From NCBI RefSeq assembly GCF_949628215.1, contig NC_134282.1, positions 6,533,223 to 6,597,222 on the forward strand: DNA of 64,000 bases. The letters are read 5' to 3'. A model generated the notes under the pieces. It had not been told where the DNA came from and searched no databases. It saw only the letters and a list, made by a program, of their open reading frames with translations. Origin of the DNA: Phalacrocorax aristotelis. Taxonomy: Eukaryota; Chordata; Aves; Suliformes; Phalacrocoracidae. Of the stretch, positions 1 to 10,700 are shown piece by piece (position 1 is the first letter of the stretch; each line of letters begins with the position of its first letter). A program made the position numbers and the translations under genes.

Positions 1-507
1 ATTATACAACAACTGAGAAAATGGAACAGTGTAATAAGATTCCGGGGTAAGACCTGGCAATTTCCTTGCTTTGCACATTTGCCACCATCAGATATTATAT
101 GTCTTTTAAGAGTAAAGGAAAATAATCGCCTAAATGTAAGGCTGTGCTGGCTAAGGACTATATTGTAGAAAGCTGTAAAAGAAGATAACTGGAAAAATAA
201 AAAAAAAAAAAGAAAGAAACAGCACTTCTCTTCCAGTTAAAGCTTGAGGTCTAGCAGCGTAGAGCTATTTACATGGCATATATCTAATGGATTAAAGTCT
301 CCTTTTCAAAAACGGTGTGATTTATCTTGCAGCGGCACACCTTTTGATAGGAATTTAAAGCCTTTAAAAATGCAGATTGAGGGTTATCAGGTTGCTTCCA
401 GTCTTACCCAATTTGCCAAGGTATTATTCAATACATTTAATAAAGATTGGAAGTGCTCCCTGACATCAGTCATTAGTGCTTCGGTCTCTTCTTGCAAGTC
501 CTGAGTG
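1..507. repeat. Left end of a 63,493-bp tandem repeat unit
   Basis: This stretch is repeated at the right edge of the window with one visible mismatch (c at 43, t in the other copy) and equal poly-A length. It is intronic sequence just upstream of a C-lobe tail exon of MGAM. The match shows that the window covers slightly more than one unit of a tandem duplication, or of an assembly duplication of the same size. Confidence 0.97.
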
Positions 508-812
508 CTGCCCTGCAGAAAAGAGGGATCATAAATTATGTACGCTGGGATGTGCCACACCCTCGGGACACTTTGCATTAAGCATTTTTTACACTACTCC
601 CCCCAGGCTTTCCTCACGTTCCCCTCTTAGGGCTGGAGTGATAGCTACTGATTTCAGCGTCACTTCCTCCTTAATTGAAGAATAAATAAATGAAAGTGCT
701 CCAGTTCTGAGGAGAAACTTCCTCACCTTTTTCTTGCTTTGTTGATTTTTGTCTTTTAAGTTTTGTGAACAGAACAATCCAGCTTGAATAACAACGGTCT
801 CTTCTCTTTCAG

Positions 813-961
813 AGGCAGGATCCTGTGTCCTGGAACTCAACGTTTGAGGAGATTTCCAGGAACGTGCTGAATATAAGATACACCCTGTTACCCTATTTCT
901 ACACATTAATGTATGACGCCCATGCCCATGGCAGCACTGTGATCCGCCCCATACTCCACGA
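813..961 (+). CDS. MGAM: Upstream MGAM copy, tail exon (QDPVSWN...RPILHE)
   Basis: Acceptor is ctctttcag before 813; donor gtaagt at 962. The reading starts AGG CAG GAT and gives [20 protein letters not shown], then [14 protein letters not shown] and a final HE split in phase 2. It is the C-lobe counterpart of coding exon 17 (40100-40254) of the intact gene and directly follows coding exon 39 in gene order. Confidence 0.93.
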
Positions 962-3900
962 GTAAGTGCAACTCCTTTGCTCTCCCTATCAGGAATTTCC
1001 ACTAAAGCTTTTGTAGTTACGACCCTCCTGATAATAAAATTTTCTTTTAGCTACGGCAATTTTCCTTTCAAGAAGACGACACGAGATTGAGAATATGAGT
1101 TTTCAATATCAAGCCTCACTTAATCAACACTCTTGAAAATATTAGGTAGTTACTCCTGCAGAACAAGAGTATTTGCAGTAACATCTGATTAATCTGTGCA
1201 GCAAAGTATGATCATTTCATTGTAAAAAAATAAAAAGCAAACTGTAAAGTGAGACCACTTCCATAGAAAACTTTTTTGTTTTTTCTTAAATAGGATGAAG
1301 ATATTGGCTTTAGGGGACAATTCAGGGGACAAAAACTTTTACCAGCTCCTTTGGAGCATATCAACCTCCATATTCGAGGCGGATACATCCTTGCTTGGCA
1401 ACGACCTGCTAATACAACTTTTTACAGGTAAGATTCAGTGAAAATTTAAGATTCAGTTTTGCACAATTACATATAAATACTACCAGCCCTCAGAGAAGCT
1501 ACACGCACGGCAGCACTGGCTCTTTATGGCTTCCTTTTCTTTTTGGTTTCCTCCTAATGTCTCCCTTAAATCCAATAGTATAGGCTTAGGAAGATGACTA
1601 TGGGACATCAACTGAGTGGCAAACAATGTTTCTTAAAAAAAAGATATTCTGACATTTGATAGACATGAAATGTGATTGGCTGAGGAAACCGAGGAAACAT
1701 TGTTCTGTTTTCCATAGCCGAAAGAACCTGATGGGACTCACCGTCGCTTTGAATGACACTCTGTTTGCCGAAGGACAGCTTTATTGGGATGACGGGGTTC
1801 GCATCGGTATGTATGATGCTTCATGCCCTCATAAGTGCCTTCTTGCTGCGAGGATGGTTGAACACAGCAACAGGTTGCCCAGGGAGGCTGTGGAACCCCC
1901 ACTCTTGGAGATATTCAAAGCCCAAGTGAAAATGGACAAAGGAAAACCCAAGGGTATGAAGTGGGGAGAGATGAAACAAATTACAGCAGTCCTTGAAAGG
2001 CAAAGGATGCTCAGTGCTGACTTCCGAGCTTTTCCCTCTGCTGTTTTTAACAGTAACACAGTTGTCACAGTGGAAACTCCAGGCTGTAAGAAACTGCATG
2101 GCTTAGCCAGCGCTTTGGAAAGGAAGTGCTGGTGGTTGCTCCTGCCTTAGAAGTCCTCAGTGCAGCGTGGGGTGTTTGAGGAGGAGCAACAGGAGCCAGT
2201 GGAAACGATGGGCTCTGGCCAAAGCAATCGCTTTTCTGGAGGACGTATCTGAACACGCCTTCAGAGGCAAAACGGAAATGAAACCTTCCGATTGGCATTA
2301 TCGTGAAATGATTTTTCCTGATTTAAACTGCATAATGCTGTGATTTATAGAATTAATACGTCGCACAAATGAAATTGCCCCCTGGACCTAAGGCAACAAA
2401 GATAACAAAGACGTGTCCTCAACCCTGTGGGAGCCATAACCATAGATTACGTGGGAAGCTTTAAGTAATTTCCTCAGCATTAATACTTCTAAATCATCTT
2501 CAGATAAGAGATACTTAAATGTCATTTATCCTTCCCATCCAGCCTGTGTTACCTTTGCAAGAACAATAAGCGGTCACCCAAGATCACTGCAAGTATTGCA
2601 GAAAACGGTGTTATTTTGCATCACGATGTGCAGGGAAGTTTGCAGGATGCAGTTAGTGATTTGTGAGGTGCTTCACACACACCCCACTGCCTGTCAGCAC
2701 TGGGATTCAGAAATGGTGGCTATGTTTATGGAAGGCTGATGAGAAATGAGATCAGCATAAATTACAAGGTGCACCGCAGCAGGATGCCTGTGATCCGGTT
2801 TTGTCAGTGCAGAAAGGCAAGAACCTACAACGATTATCCGCACTACTCTGAGTGCATTTAGTGCCGAAAAATAGGATCAATAAAATATACAACAGCGATT
2901 TCGAAGAAGCTTCAACGTCCACCATTGGTCACGTGTAATTGGGCAGCGAACAGAGGCGGGTGTGGGAAACAACTCCCACACCTTCTTCAGTGCAAAACAT
3001 TTTCCACTTGCTGGTCTCAACATCCTTGATCTTGCTTAATGTGGTTTGTTTGCCTTCTTTTGCACCTTACTTGTAAAATGTTGTTATTTTGTCCTCATTT
3101 AAATAGCATGCAGTCCGGTAAGTAACTATTTTATGTCTAAAAGCATATGCCTCCTGGAAATAAAGAAGTTTGTTTATGTACAGATAGACATGCCATATAT
3201 TTGCGTACAGTGAATGGACACAATTCTTGAACTGAAATGTTGATAATCCTATTTCTAAGGTTTTCAGGATGGGTTTCCATCTGCATGGGTCATGCCTGTC
3301 CAGGGCATTTCCCCCTCCCGCCTCCCTGGACAAGCAAGTCAAGCACTCCTAAGGGCACCTGAAATTAATGTGTATGGTTGTGTTGCCATTCAAGGCGGCA
3401 CTCCTATGGAGCGTCTCTCAGATATGAAACAAGTGCTGAGGCATTCAGTCCTGCCCGTTTCCTGGTAGAGGGAGGGTGCTGGACCTCCTCTGTTACTGGG
3501 ATCTTACCACCGTTCCTTGGAAATGCAGTATTCTGTTACGTCTTAGTTCTTCCTCTCTTTCATGGAAAGCCAGAACTGTATAGGTTTTGGACATAACCAA
3601 AAAGATGAGTTAAAAATGTAAAAGAGAATGGAAGCTTTTAATTCTGCTGCTGACTTTTGGATGGAGGAAAAAAGGGAATTCGTATGCACCATTGAATTAC
3701 AATGTGTTCCAAGTTCTGCTGCCTTTTTTCTTTTTGTTTTTCTTTTTTTTTTTTTTTTTAAATAAAAGGAACCTCAGTCAAGGGATCAGAGCCTCATGAT
3801 GAGAAATCCAAAAATCTATGCTGGTTAAACTATGTTTATAGTGATACAAACACAAAAGCAAAGGAAGATGAATAAAGTCTTGTAACCTAAAATTAGAAGC

Positions 3901-4046
3901 CAGTATCTCTACTGTAGATAGGCAAATCTGTAGATCTTCAGGGCAGAGTTACTAATTGTTCATTTTGTTTAGGTTTTTTACAGGTCCTGACAATCACCAT
4001 GGTTCAACCTGAATTAGGCAAAGACTACACTGTGCAGTGGAGCTAA
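813..4046 (+). CDS. MGAM: 3' end of an upstream MGAM-like gene copy, exon set incomplete
   Basis: Four exons encode the end of the C-terminal GH31 lobe of a maltase-glucoamylase: 813-961, 1294-1427, 1718-1806 and 3984-4046 (stop at 4044-4046). Compared with the exon order of the N-lobe in the intact gene downstream, exons of about 85, 57, 50 and 171 nt are expected between these and were not found. The 85 and 57 nt exons should lie in the 332-bp gap 962-1293, the other two in 1807-3983. Splicing 961 directly to 1294 joins phase 2 to phase 0 and breaks the frame. The copy is therefore either a decaying duplicate or has lost sequence in assembly. Identity as MGAM rather than sucrase-isomaltase rests on [19 protein letters not shown] and RGGYIL. 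Confidence 0.8.
1294..1427 (+). CDS. MGAM: Upstream MGAM copy, tail exon ([12 protein letters not shown])
   Basis: Acceptor cttaaatag, donor gtaaga. Frame 0 from GAT gives [10 protein letters not shown], then [20 protein letters not shown] and ANTTFYS split in phase 2. It corresponds to coding exon 20 of the N-lobe. A 9-nt direct repeat (AGGGGACAA at 1312-1320 and 1324-1332) adds about three residues (RGQ) relative to the family. Confidence 0.92.
1718..1806 (+). CDS. MGAM: Upstream MGAM copy, tail exon (RKNLMGL...YWDDG)
   Basis: Acceptor tccatag, donor gtatgt. The 89-nt length and phases (2 to 1) equal those of the N-lobe counterpart, coding exon 21. It encodes [14 protein letters not shown] and [12 protein letters not shown], part of the C-terminal beta-sandwich of the GH31 lobe. 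The open frame runs on past 1806 into the intron and a CR1 fragment, which is not coding. Confidence 0.92.
1838..1945 (+). mobile_element. CR1 LINE 3'-region fragment
   Basis: The stretch reading gaggatggttgaacacagca followed by ggttgcccagggaggctgtg and a diverged ending matches the 3' part of avian CR1 elements from memory. It is short, diverged and sits in the intron after 1806. Boundaries are approximate. Confidence 0.6.
1946..3983 (+). other. Intron of the upstream MGAM copy where two exons are expected
   Basis: Two coding exons of about 50 and 171 nt should lie between 1807 and 3983 by comparison with coding exons 22 and 23 of the N-lobe. I read all three + frames for the expected products (a short strand segment, then an IKILG-like core) and found nothing convincing. 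A poly-T run is at about 3738-3759. Confidence 0.6.
3984..4046 (+). CDS. MGAM: Upstream MGAM copy, last coding exon with stop codon
   Basis: Acceptor tttttacag; the frame reads [20 protein letters not shown] then TAA at 4044-4046. The C-terminal ...VQW(S) end with a stop soon after matches the end of human MGAM and sucrase-isomaltase C-lobes. This is the end of the coding region for this gene copy. Confidence 0.9.
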   Translation, partial: VLTITMVQPELGKDYTVQWS

Positions 4047-4700
4047 ACTGCCTGCAAAACAACATTGACAATACCACTGAACTTTCTCATTGTTTTAAAA
4101 CTATCTTTCAACTTTCATACCGCCTCTTTGTCACCTTAGAATATTTTTTACTATAAAAACATACTAGTACAGTTGGTTAATACTTAGGTATTATGTGTAT
4201 AAAGCAGTCATATTTCAGTATTGTTGAAGGTTACCAGGTCTCCATGGGGTGCAAAATCTGTTTTTTAAACAGCATGGCATTTCACTGTATCTTTGTTTTT
4301 CAAAACTGAGACAATATAAAACTCTGTGTTTTCTCAGAGTAGAATTTCTGGCTGACATCATGCATGCCAAATTGTGTAAAAAATTATGTTTGTTGTTACC
4401 TGCATGGATTTGGGCCATAATTCTGCCTATAATTTCTTTGTTTCAGGGCCAGTCTCACATTGATTATCAGGCATGTATGATAACTTGGATGATCCTAAGT
4501 GGTTCTAAGCTAGAAGGTAATTCTTGCCTTGGTATGTTTTTCTTAAGCATAGCCAAATGTTTTGTCTTTTTTGTGTGCGCCAAACCACAGAAATGTCGTA
4601 TTATGTATTCAAAGCTCTGAAGACACACAAAATTTTGCTATTAAATACATGTGAATTGAATGAATACAAATTTTGGAAATGTTTGGTTTTGATAAAGCTA
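4047..4700 (+). other. Candidate 3' UTR of the upstream MGAM copy
   Basis: Sequence after the stop codon up to the first plausible polyadenylation signal. The 123-residue open frame at 4249-4620 resembles nothing I know and is treated as chance. Confidence 0.4.
4640..4645 (+). terminator. Candidate poly(A) signal ATTAAA
   Basis: ATTAAA about 600 bp after the stop codon, followed within 40-50 bp by a GT-rich stretch (gtttggttttg). A canonical AATAAA also occurs at 5243-5248, so the actual cleavage site is uncertain. Confidence 0.35.
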
Positions 4701-7700
4701 TAAAGAGGCTAATTTACACAGCAACTTATTCATGTTTCATCTTCATGATTTTATTGTTTTTTAATCTTTGTAACCTGATGGGCTGCCAGTATACTTTGGA
4801 AGTTTTCCTGAAAACAGATAGCAGTCCAAAGAAAAATGAGTAGAGAGTCATGTTTCCTGAAATATAGCCCTCCAGGAATTCAGGCAACATTCTAGGACCA
4901 TTTTAGAGAAATATGTCTCTTTAGATATGATCATAATATTTCATCAGGAGCAGTGTGATACGTGGCATGAAAGCAAGTTTTTTTTGAGTAATACCACCAC
5001 TCAAACAAAGGATACTGTAATATCCTCCACTTTCTAAAGAGAACTTGGCTCAAATGTTCAAGACTAATTTATCTCATAGTAGCAAGATATGCCACTGTAC
5101 GCAAACCTATATAACATTCCTGAGCTAGTTTTACCCTTTTCTTATTTGTTGCACAATTTTCTAGACATTACCCCATTCTAATTGCAATAATCACCCAGGC
5201 AGTCATACTGATTTGACGATACCTGAAGGTTTTGACTCAGACAATAAAACTTAAGTTATGCAATATTGTTTTAAAGTGGCAAACGCTTTATTGCTTCAAC
5301 CTGTAAAAATGCATAAACCAGACAATCATTACATTTTAAATTAGGTGCTCTAAATAAAGTAGATATTTCCTAGCAAAAGGGAACTGAAAATTCCCTATAT
5401 CCATGAGTCATCATTGTCTAACAGTATCCAATTGCCCTTTGCTTTATTATTTTTCCACTTTTTAATGTCATTACATAACCCTCTTCATCAAGTCTTTGAG
5501 ACATTTATGTCTATATAAGACTTTTTTTTGCCACAATATTCTTTTCCTGTTTTTCTCTCTCATATTTATCACCTCTGTTTCTCCACCTGAACACTTGTGG
5601 CCACAAATGCTCAGCTCATTCTCAATGATCCTGAGATGTTTTCTTGTGGGTGAATAATAATTTTTCTGTTGATAGAATTACACTAGTTTTGACTTTTTAC
5701 TTATTATTTTGCCATTGAGATTGCCTTCTATTCCCTTTGGACATGTGTCACCAGCTGCTAATTCACACAAAAATCTTTCATTTAACAAGGTCTTTATTTA
5801 ATACTAATTTAGATCTAACAGTCTGTAATGCATATCCCTCCATCACTACTGGGCGTGCATTCCTGTTATAACTACACTGTGATCCAACTGTGGCTGTGTA
5901 GTTAAGAGGAGTTTTTATCCACCTTCAACCTCAGTTGTATATATCCTTTCCAGGTGAAATATCGGTAAGGCTACAGAGAGGAGGCATTCCTGACCTTCTA
6001 GTCTTTTATAATTGAGGCAGTCTAGACATGAGTTAGTGTTTACAGTGGTAAAACTGTAAGGTTTTCGGTAGTGATCATTGGACTGGAATATAAGGGAAGG
6101 AGCAGAGATGGAGGAGCACCCCGGTAGAAAATCTGGGGAGGAAAGAAAGTCAGACTGAGGTGCAGCAATATCTGCAGGTCCTGGCTGCAGGGTTCCTGGA
6201 GAAGGAAAGTCAGTAAGCAAAGAATTTTCTTCTTTTCTAATAAACTAAGTGGAAGATTTCCCTGGATCCCTCTGGAGGATTCAGTGGTCCTTACAACCAC
6301 AAGTCTGAAATTAGTACCTTTGGAAAGATTTTGAGGAATTTCTGGATTTCATGGATTTTAAAAATAAGAAATTTATATATTTGGGGAGCTTGTATTTTTT
6401 TCTACCACTATTTGTTAATAAACTGTTAACTAACTAGGTACACTTTCATAGGCCCTTGTGCAAACTGATTTTTTTAAAGTTATGTAGATTTCTAATAATC
6501 TACAGATTATTTGACAGGTAGAAGCATTTTCAATGGATATGATCTGTCTTTTAAAAGTGTTGTCTTAGAGAATTTAGAATTAACACAATTACTCCAAATA
6601 GTACTTTCCTTTGGGAGTAGCCTTTCCTTTCTTAGAAGAGTTCCATTTGGAGATCCCTGTTCTCTTTTGGATTGTGTCTGACAGTGTCATGTCAGACAAT
6701 GGCAAAGCTATTACAGAGCAATGAAATGTCCTGTGTTACAGTCAGGTGTTTGATTTGAGATAAGTATTATTGGAATAGAGCTTTGGGTAATAGTGCTGGC
6801 CAGTACTTGAACTAGAAGGAGAAGTACTAAAAAGTATATGGAAAGTGACCCCATGTATTCTGAAGACTATACTTTTTTCCTCCATATGTAAAAAGATGTT
6901 GAAAAAAAAATTTGCAGAAGACTTGATTTATCCTACACTACACATAGGTATGACCACATACATATTTTAAAAGACTATACTAATTTTTAAAGAACACCTT
7001 ATATTTTTTTCCTTCTTATGACACAGCAATACCACTAAACTACTAGACATGACAAAATATAAACACATTAGCATTGGGAAATCTTCTTGGTGATACTCCA
7101 GGGAGAAAAATGTCATATTGCGTTCCTAATTTTGAAAATATTTCTGATAATATTTCTCAGCCGTAGGATCCTTCGTTACAGGAAATAGTATTTCAATAAC
7201 AGTTACAAAAAATACCTTCTCTGGATAAAATTACATAAAGTTTCTCCTTTGTGAAAAGATGTCATGTACTGAATTCATTAGCTTTCATATTTTCTTCATT
7301 AAAAATTAGGACCACTACGCGAATTTTCATATTACTATAGTAACAACTTCATTTGCTTTAATTTCCCAATTTTGTTATTCATTATATTCATTATATATGT
7401 TCACAAAAGTGTATTATCAACTGTAAAGAAATTTTTATTCAAGTCTAGTAAACTTTATAGCGAGTACAAGGTCACGATGGAGGTCAAGCTATTCCTTCCT
7501 TGCAGTAAAGCTTTCTGTGGATGTGAGCGATGCACTGTTAAATCTGTAGAGTTAGTAAAAGATCATTTCTTTATCAATACTTCCTTAATAGTTCAGTATT
7601 AGCTGTAAGGTTAACTATTTGTCAAGGCCCTGCAGAGGTGCTGCTAATGTTTTGGTAATTTAAGGGGTATTTCTTAGGGTGCCACTTATACGCTGGTCAC

Positions 7701-10700
7701 TATGAAAGTAGTTGCCAACTCATCTTGGCTCTAGCATAACTCATAGCTTTTCTGTGCACCCAAGGATGTTGCCAACACTCCTCCTTCTGCTGGCAGTGTA
7801 GCAACCTTGGCTCCTTATGGGAGTCGCCTAAGCACCTACCATGAAGGTTATCCGGTTCCCAGGAAAACACATTATTGCTATGCTCCATGGACACTTTTGC
7901 ATCCTGCAGGGGCACCAGTTTTAGAGTCCAAAAAGGATGGGGTGGAGTTTTTCCCTCGGTTTGGCCACTTCCCTGCTCCTATCCTTCCATTCTCCCTCCG
8001 TGTCGCCTCTGCCTCGTTCTCTCTCAAGAGCCGCTGCCTACTGCTGATCCTGTGGGACGTGTAAGTGTTTGATTCTCCGCAGATTGTGACTCTGTTCAGA
8101 GCGTCCCGTGTGCTGTGGGGTCACTCCAGTTGCAAATTCATGTAGCTGCAGGCTAGACTGGGAGCTTTGTTCTCCCAGCAGCCATCAAAGAGGAGAGGAT
8201 TGCCCTCTCCTAGTAGCTTTCTACCCCAGACTGAATCACTACAGTGTTTTCCTCCCTATTTAGTTACATGACGTAATGGCAAGAGCTTGAGTCAAGGAAT
8301 TAGGCATTAAAACGATGCGTTATGCAAATAATGTAGTTTGGACTCATGGTTTTGTGGTGGTGTTTAAAGGACAGGAGATGGTATGAGAGAGTGTCTTAGC
8401 ATGGCCGTAAAGTGGCCACAGGGGGATATACTGGTGCTGGGAGATTTGTCATGTGGAGAGCGTAAACACATCTTAAGAACGAAGTAAAAACCCCAACATA
8501 TATTAATGGGGTAGAGCGCAGCAAAAATGTATGGCCCTGTGGTAACAGTGATATTAAAGAACCTTAAATGAGCTGCAAGGTGCATGAGTCTTCTGGCTAA
8601 TGTATTATGGTGTTAACACCTCAAAGTGCAGAGGGAAGGAGTGTTTGTGTCTTCCCTGAACATGTCAAAACTGTACCTGCTGATTTTTTTCGAGATGCTT
8701 TTAACCATTTTCAGCTACTGTACCTTGACTGAGTTTTAGTGGTGTTTGCTGTACCCATGATGTGAGCAGAGTGTCAAGAAATAAACACTGTCAAGAGAGA
8801 ACGGCAGCCCAGCGAATGCTCCACACCATGTACCTTTGTCCTGTTTGCTGCTTCTGTGTCTGAACACGCTTAGGACTCAAGGAAGGACAAGCGTACCTAT
8901 GGAGCCTGCAGAGGAAGATCCAATGGGCCGAAGAAGAGGATCACATTTTCTAATCTGGACATCTGGAATAGGGAAAACAAGGTGCAACTGTCTACCAAAC
9001 ACAGCAGATCTTCAGTGAGTAGAAAGCAATTCTGTTAAACAAAATCAGTCAATGCATGGAGATTTGCACAAGAGGAAGACAGAGGTTTCTCTGCACTGGG
9101 TGTAAGTACAACTCCCTCTTTACATTGTTTGTGGAAGGTGTGACCTATGCAGTAATACTGGCAGCATTTCTGGCCCCCAAAGCTTTGTTCAAAGTCTTGC
9201 ACTGTTTGATATTTTCATTCAGACTCCCACTTGAGATTACAAGTGATAGTGAAAATATCTGGTGGTGTTTCTTTTTTTTTTTTTTTTTAAATAGCTTCTA
9301 GCTGTTTTGTTTAGAGATAAAACGTTGAAACCAGTATGATCAGAATCTTTAAGGATTTTAAGGCGTGTGTGTGTAAATCAGGAGCATCTAAGGGGATTAT
9401 TTAACATTTTGAGATTTTAATACTTCATCATAGTAATGCAAACATTACCATTAGGTGCAAAGCTACAGTTCAGTGGTCACTGTGTAGGTTAAATGACATG
9501 GAGGGGACTATGCTAATGGAGATCACATGTCTTTGAACTTTGAGATTTCCCACATCCTGAATGGTGTAAGTTTGTGTTGATCCACACTGCCTGCATGAGC
9601 CCTTGTGTCACTTATGCAGACCAGCCCGCCTGCTGAGTGGTTACTAAATTACCATATAGAAACGGAGGCGTAAGAAAATTAGATTCTTGGCACTGATGTT
9701 AAACACGTCTTTCAGTTATTATTACAAATATGTGAATATTAAATAGTCACCCTTTTTTAAAACAGCTCCCAAGCCTTTAATCCTTTTATTTTCTTACAAT
9801 GAACATCTATGATTCTTACTGGACAAAAATGCAAAGCTGAATAATACACTGTAATAAAATGTCCAACAAAGTAAAAAGCTGGCGAGGAATCAGTATATAA
9901 TAATGGTGGCTTTGCTTTGTTTCCTGCTCAGTAGCAGCAAGAAGCACAGGCGCTGGCTGGAGGACCATCTGCAGCAAGGACAAGGAAAGTCATAGAAACA
10001 GTCAGCAGACAAGCTTTGACAAAAAGAAGCAAAGGGTCAAAACAGTGATTTCATTAAGCAGCTACTTTCAGAATTATCTTTTCCTCACTCCAAAAGCTGG
10101 GAGACAATCTGTCATTTCAGCTTTTGTTCAATAATGACCTGAAAAAAATATAATAGCTTAGGAATTGTGGATAATGAAGTTAGGACTTAATAAGGTGTGT
10201 TTTGAGTGTTATTTACTAACTGGAGTTTTTTATTGCCCTTAGTTTAATATCAGTATTGCAGCTCCATAAGTTCACCTTAAAATACTAGGTATCTTTTTAA
10301 AAAATTTTCTAATGAAGTGAAGATATTAACTTTCACTTAAAAAGAATAACTAAGGTTTCTGACCTTCCTGGTTACAAAAAATAGTTAAAAATGTGAGTAT
10401 GCAACTTCACAAGCCAAGAAAGTTAGAGAGAGTCCCCAGGGGTTTTTTGTGTTTGTTTTTGCTTTTTGTTTTTTAAATAACATTGGAAAATATATCAGTC
10501 ACTCTTTTGGATCTGCCTGATGAATGACTCAAGAATCCTCAGAGTTGGCAGACTCTTGGGCTTCCTAGTGGTCTGTGCATATGTGTCTTCAAACTGGCAC
10601 AAGTAGGTAGTCATCTAAGCATTTATTTTATGTTAGTGTGCATTTTGATGGCCTAAATACAGACTGGGGTGATTTGGGCTCTTAAATCTAAGGCTTTGTT

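Noticed and set aside
1050..1090. Possible remnant of the missing 85-nt exon (frame LRQF after a ttttag acceptor)
   Set aside because: Only RQF resembles the expected DRQFLWGP; the match is too short to call.
1656..2150. A 164-residue open frame
   Set aside because: Only 1718-1806 is an MGAM exon; the rest is intron and a CR1 fragment.
4249..4620. A 123-residue open frame after the upstream stop codon
   Set aside because: No recognisable protein, no exon partners, low-complexity hydrophobic composition typical of AT-rich non-coding DNA.
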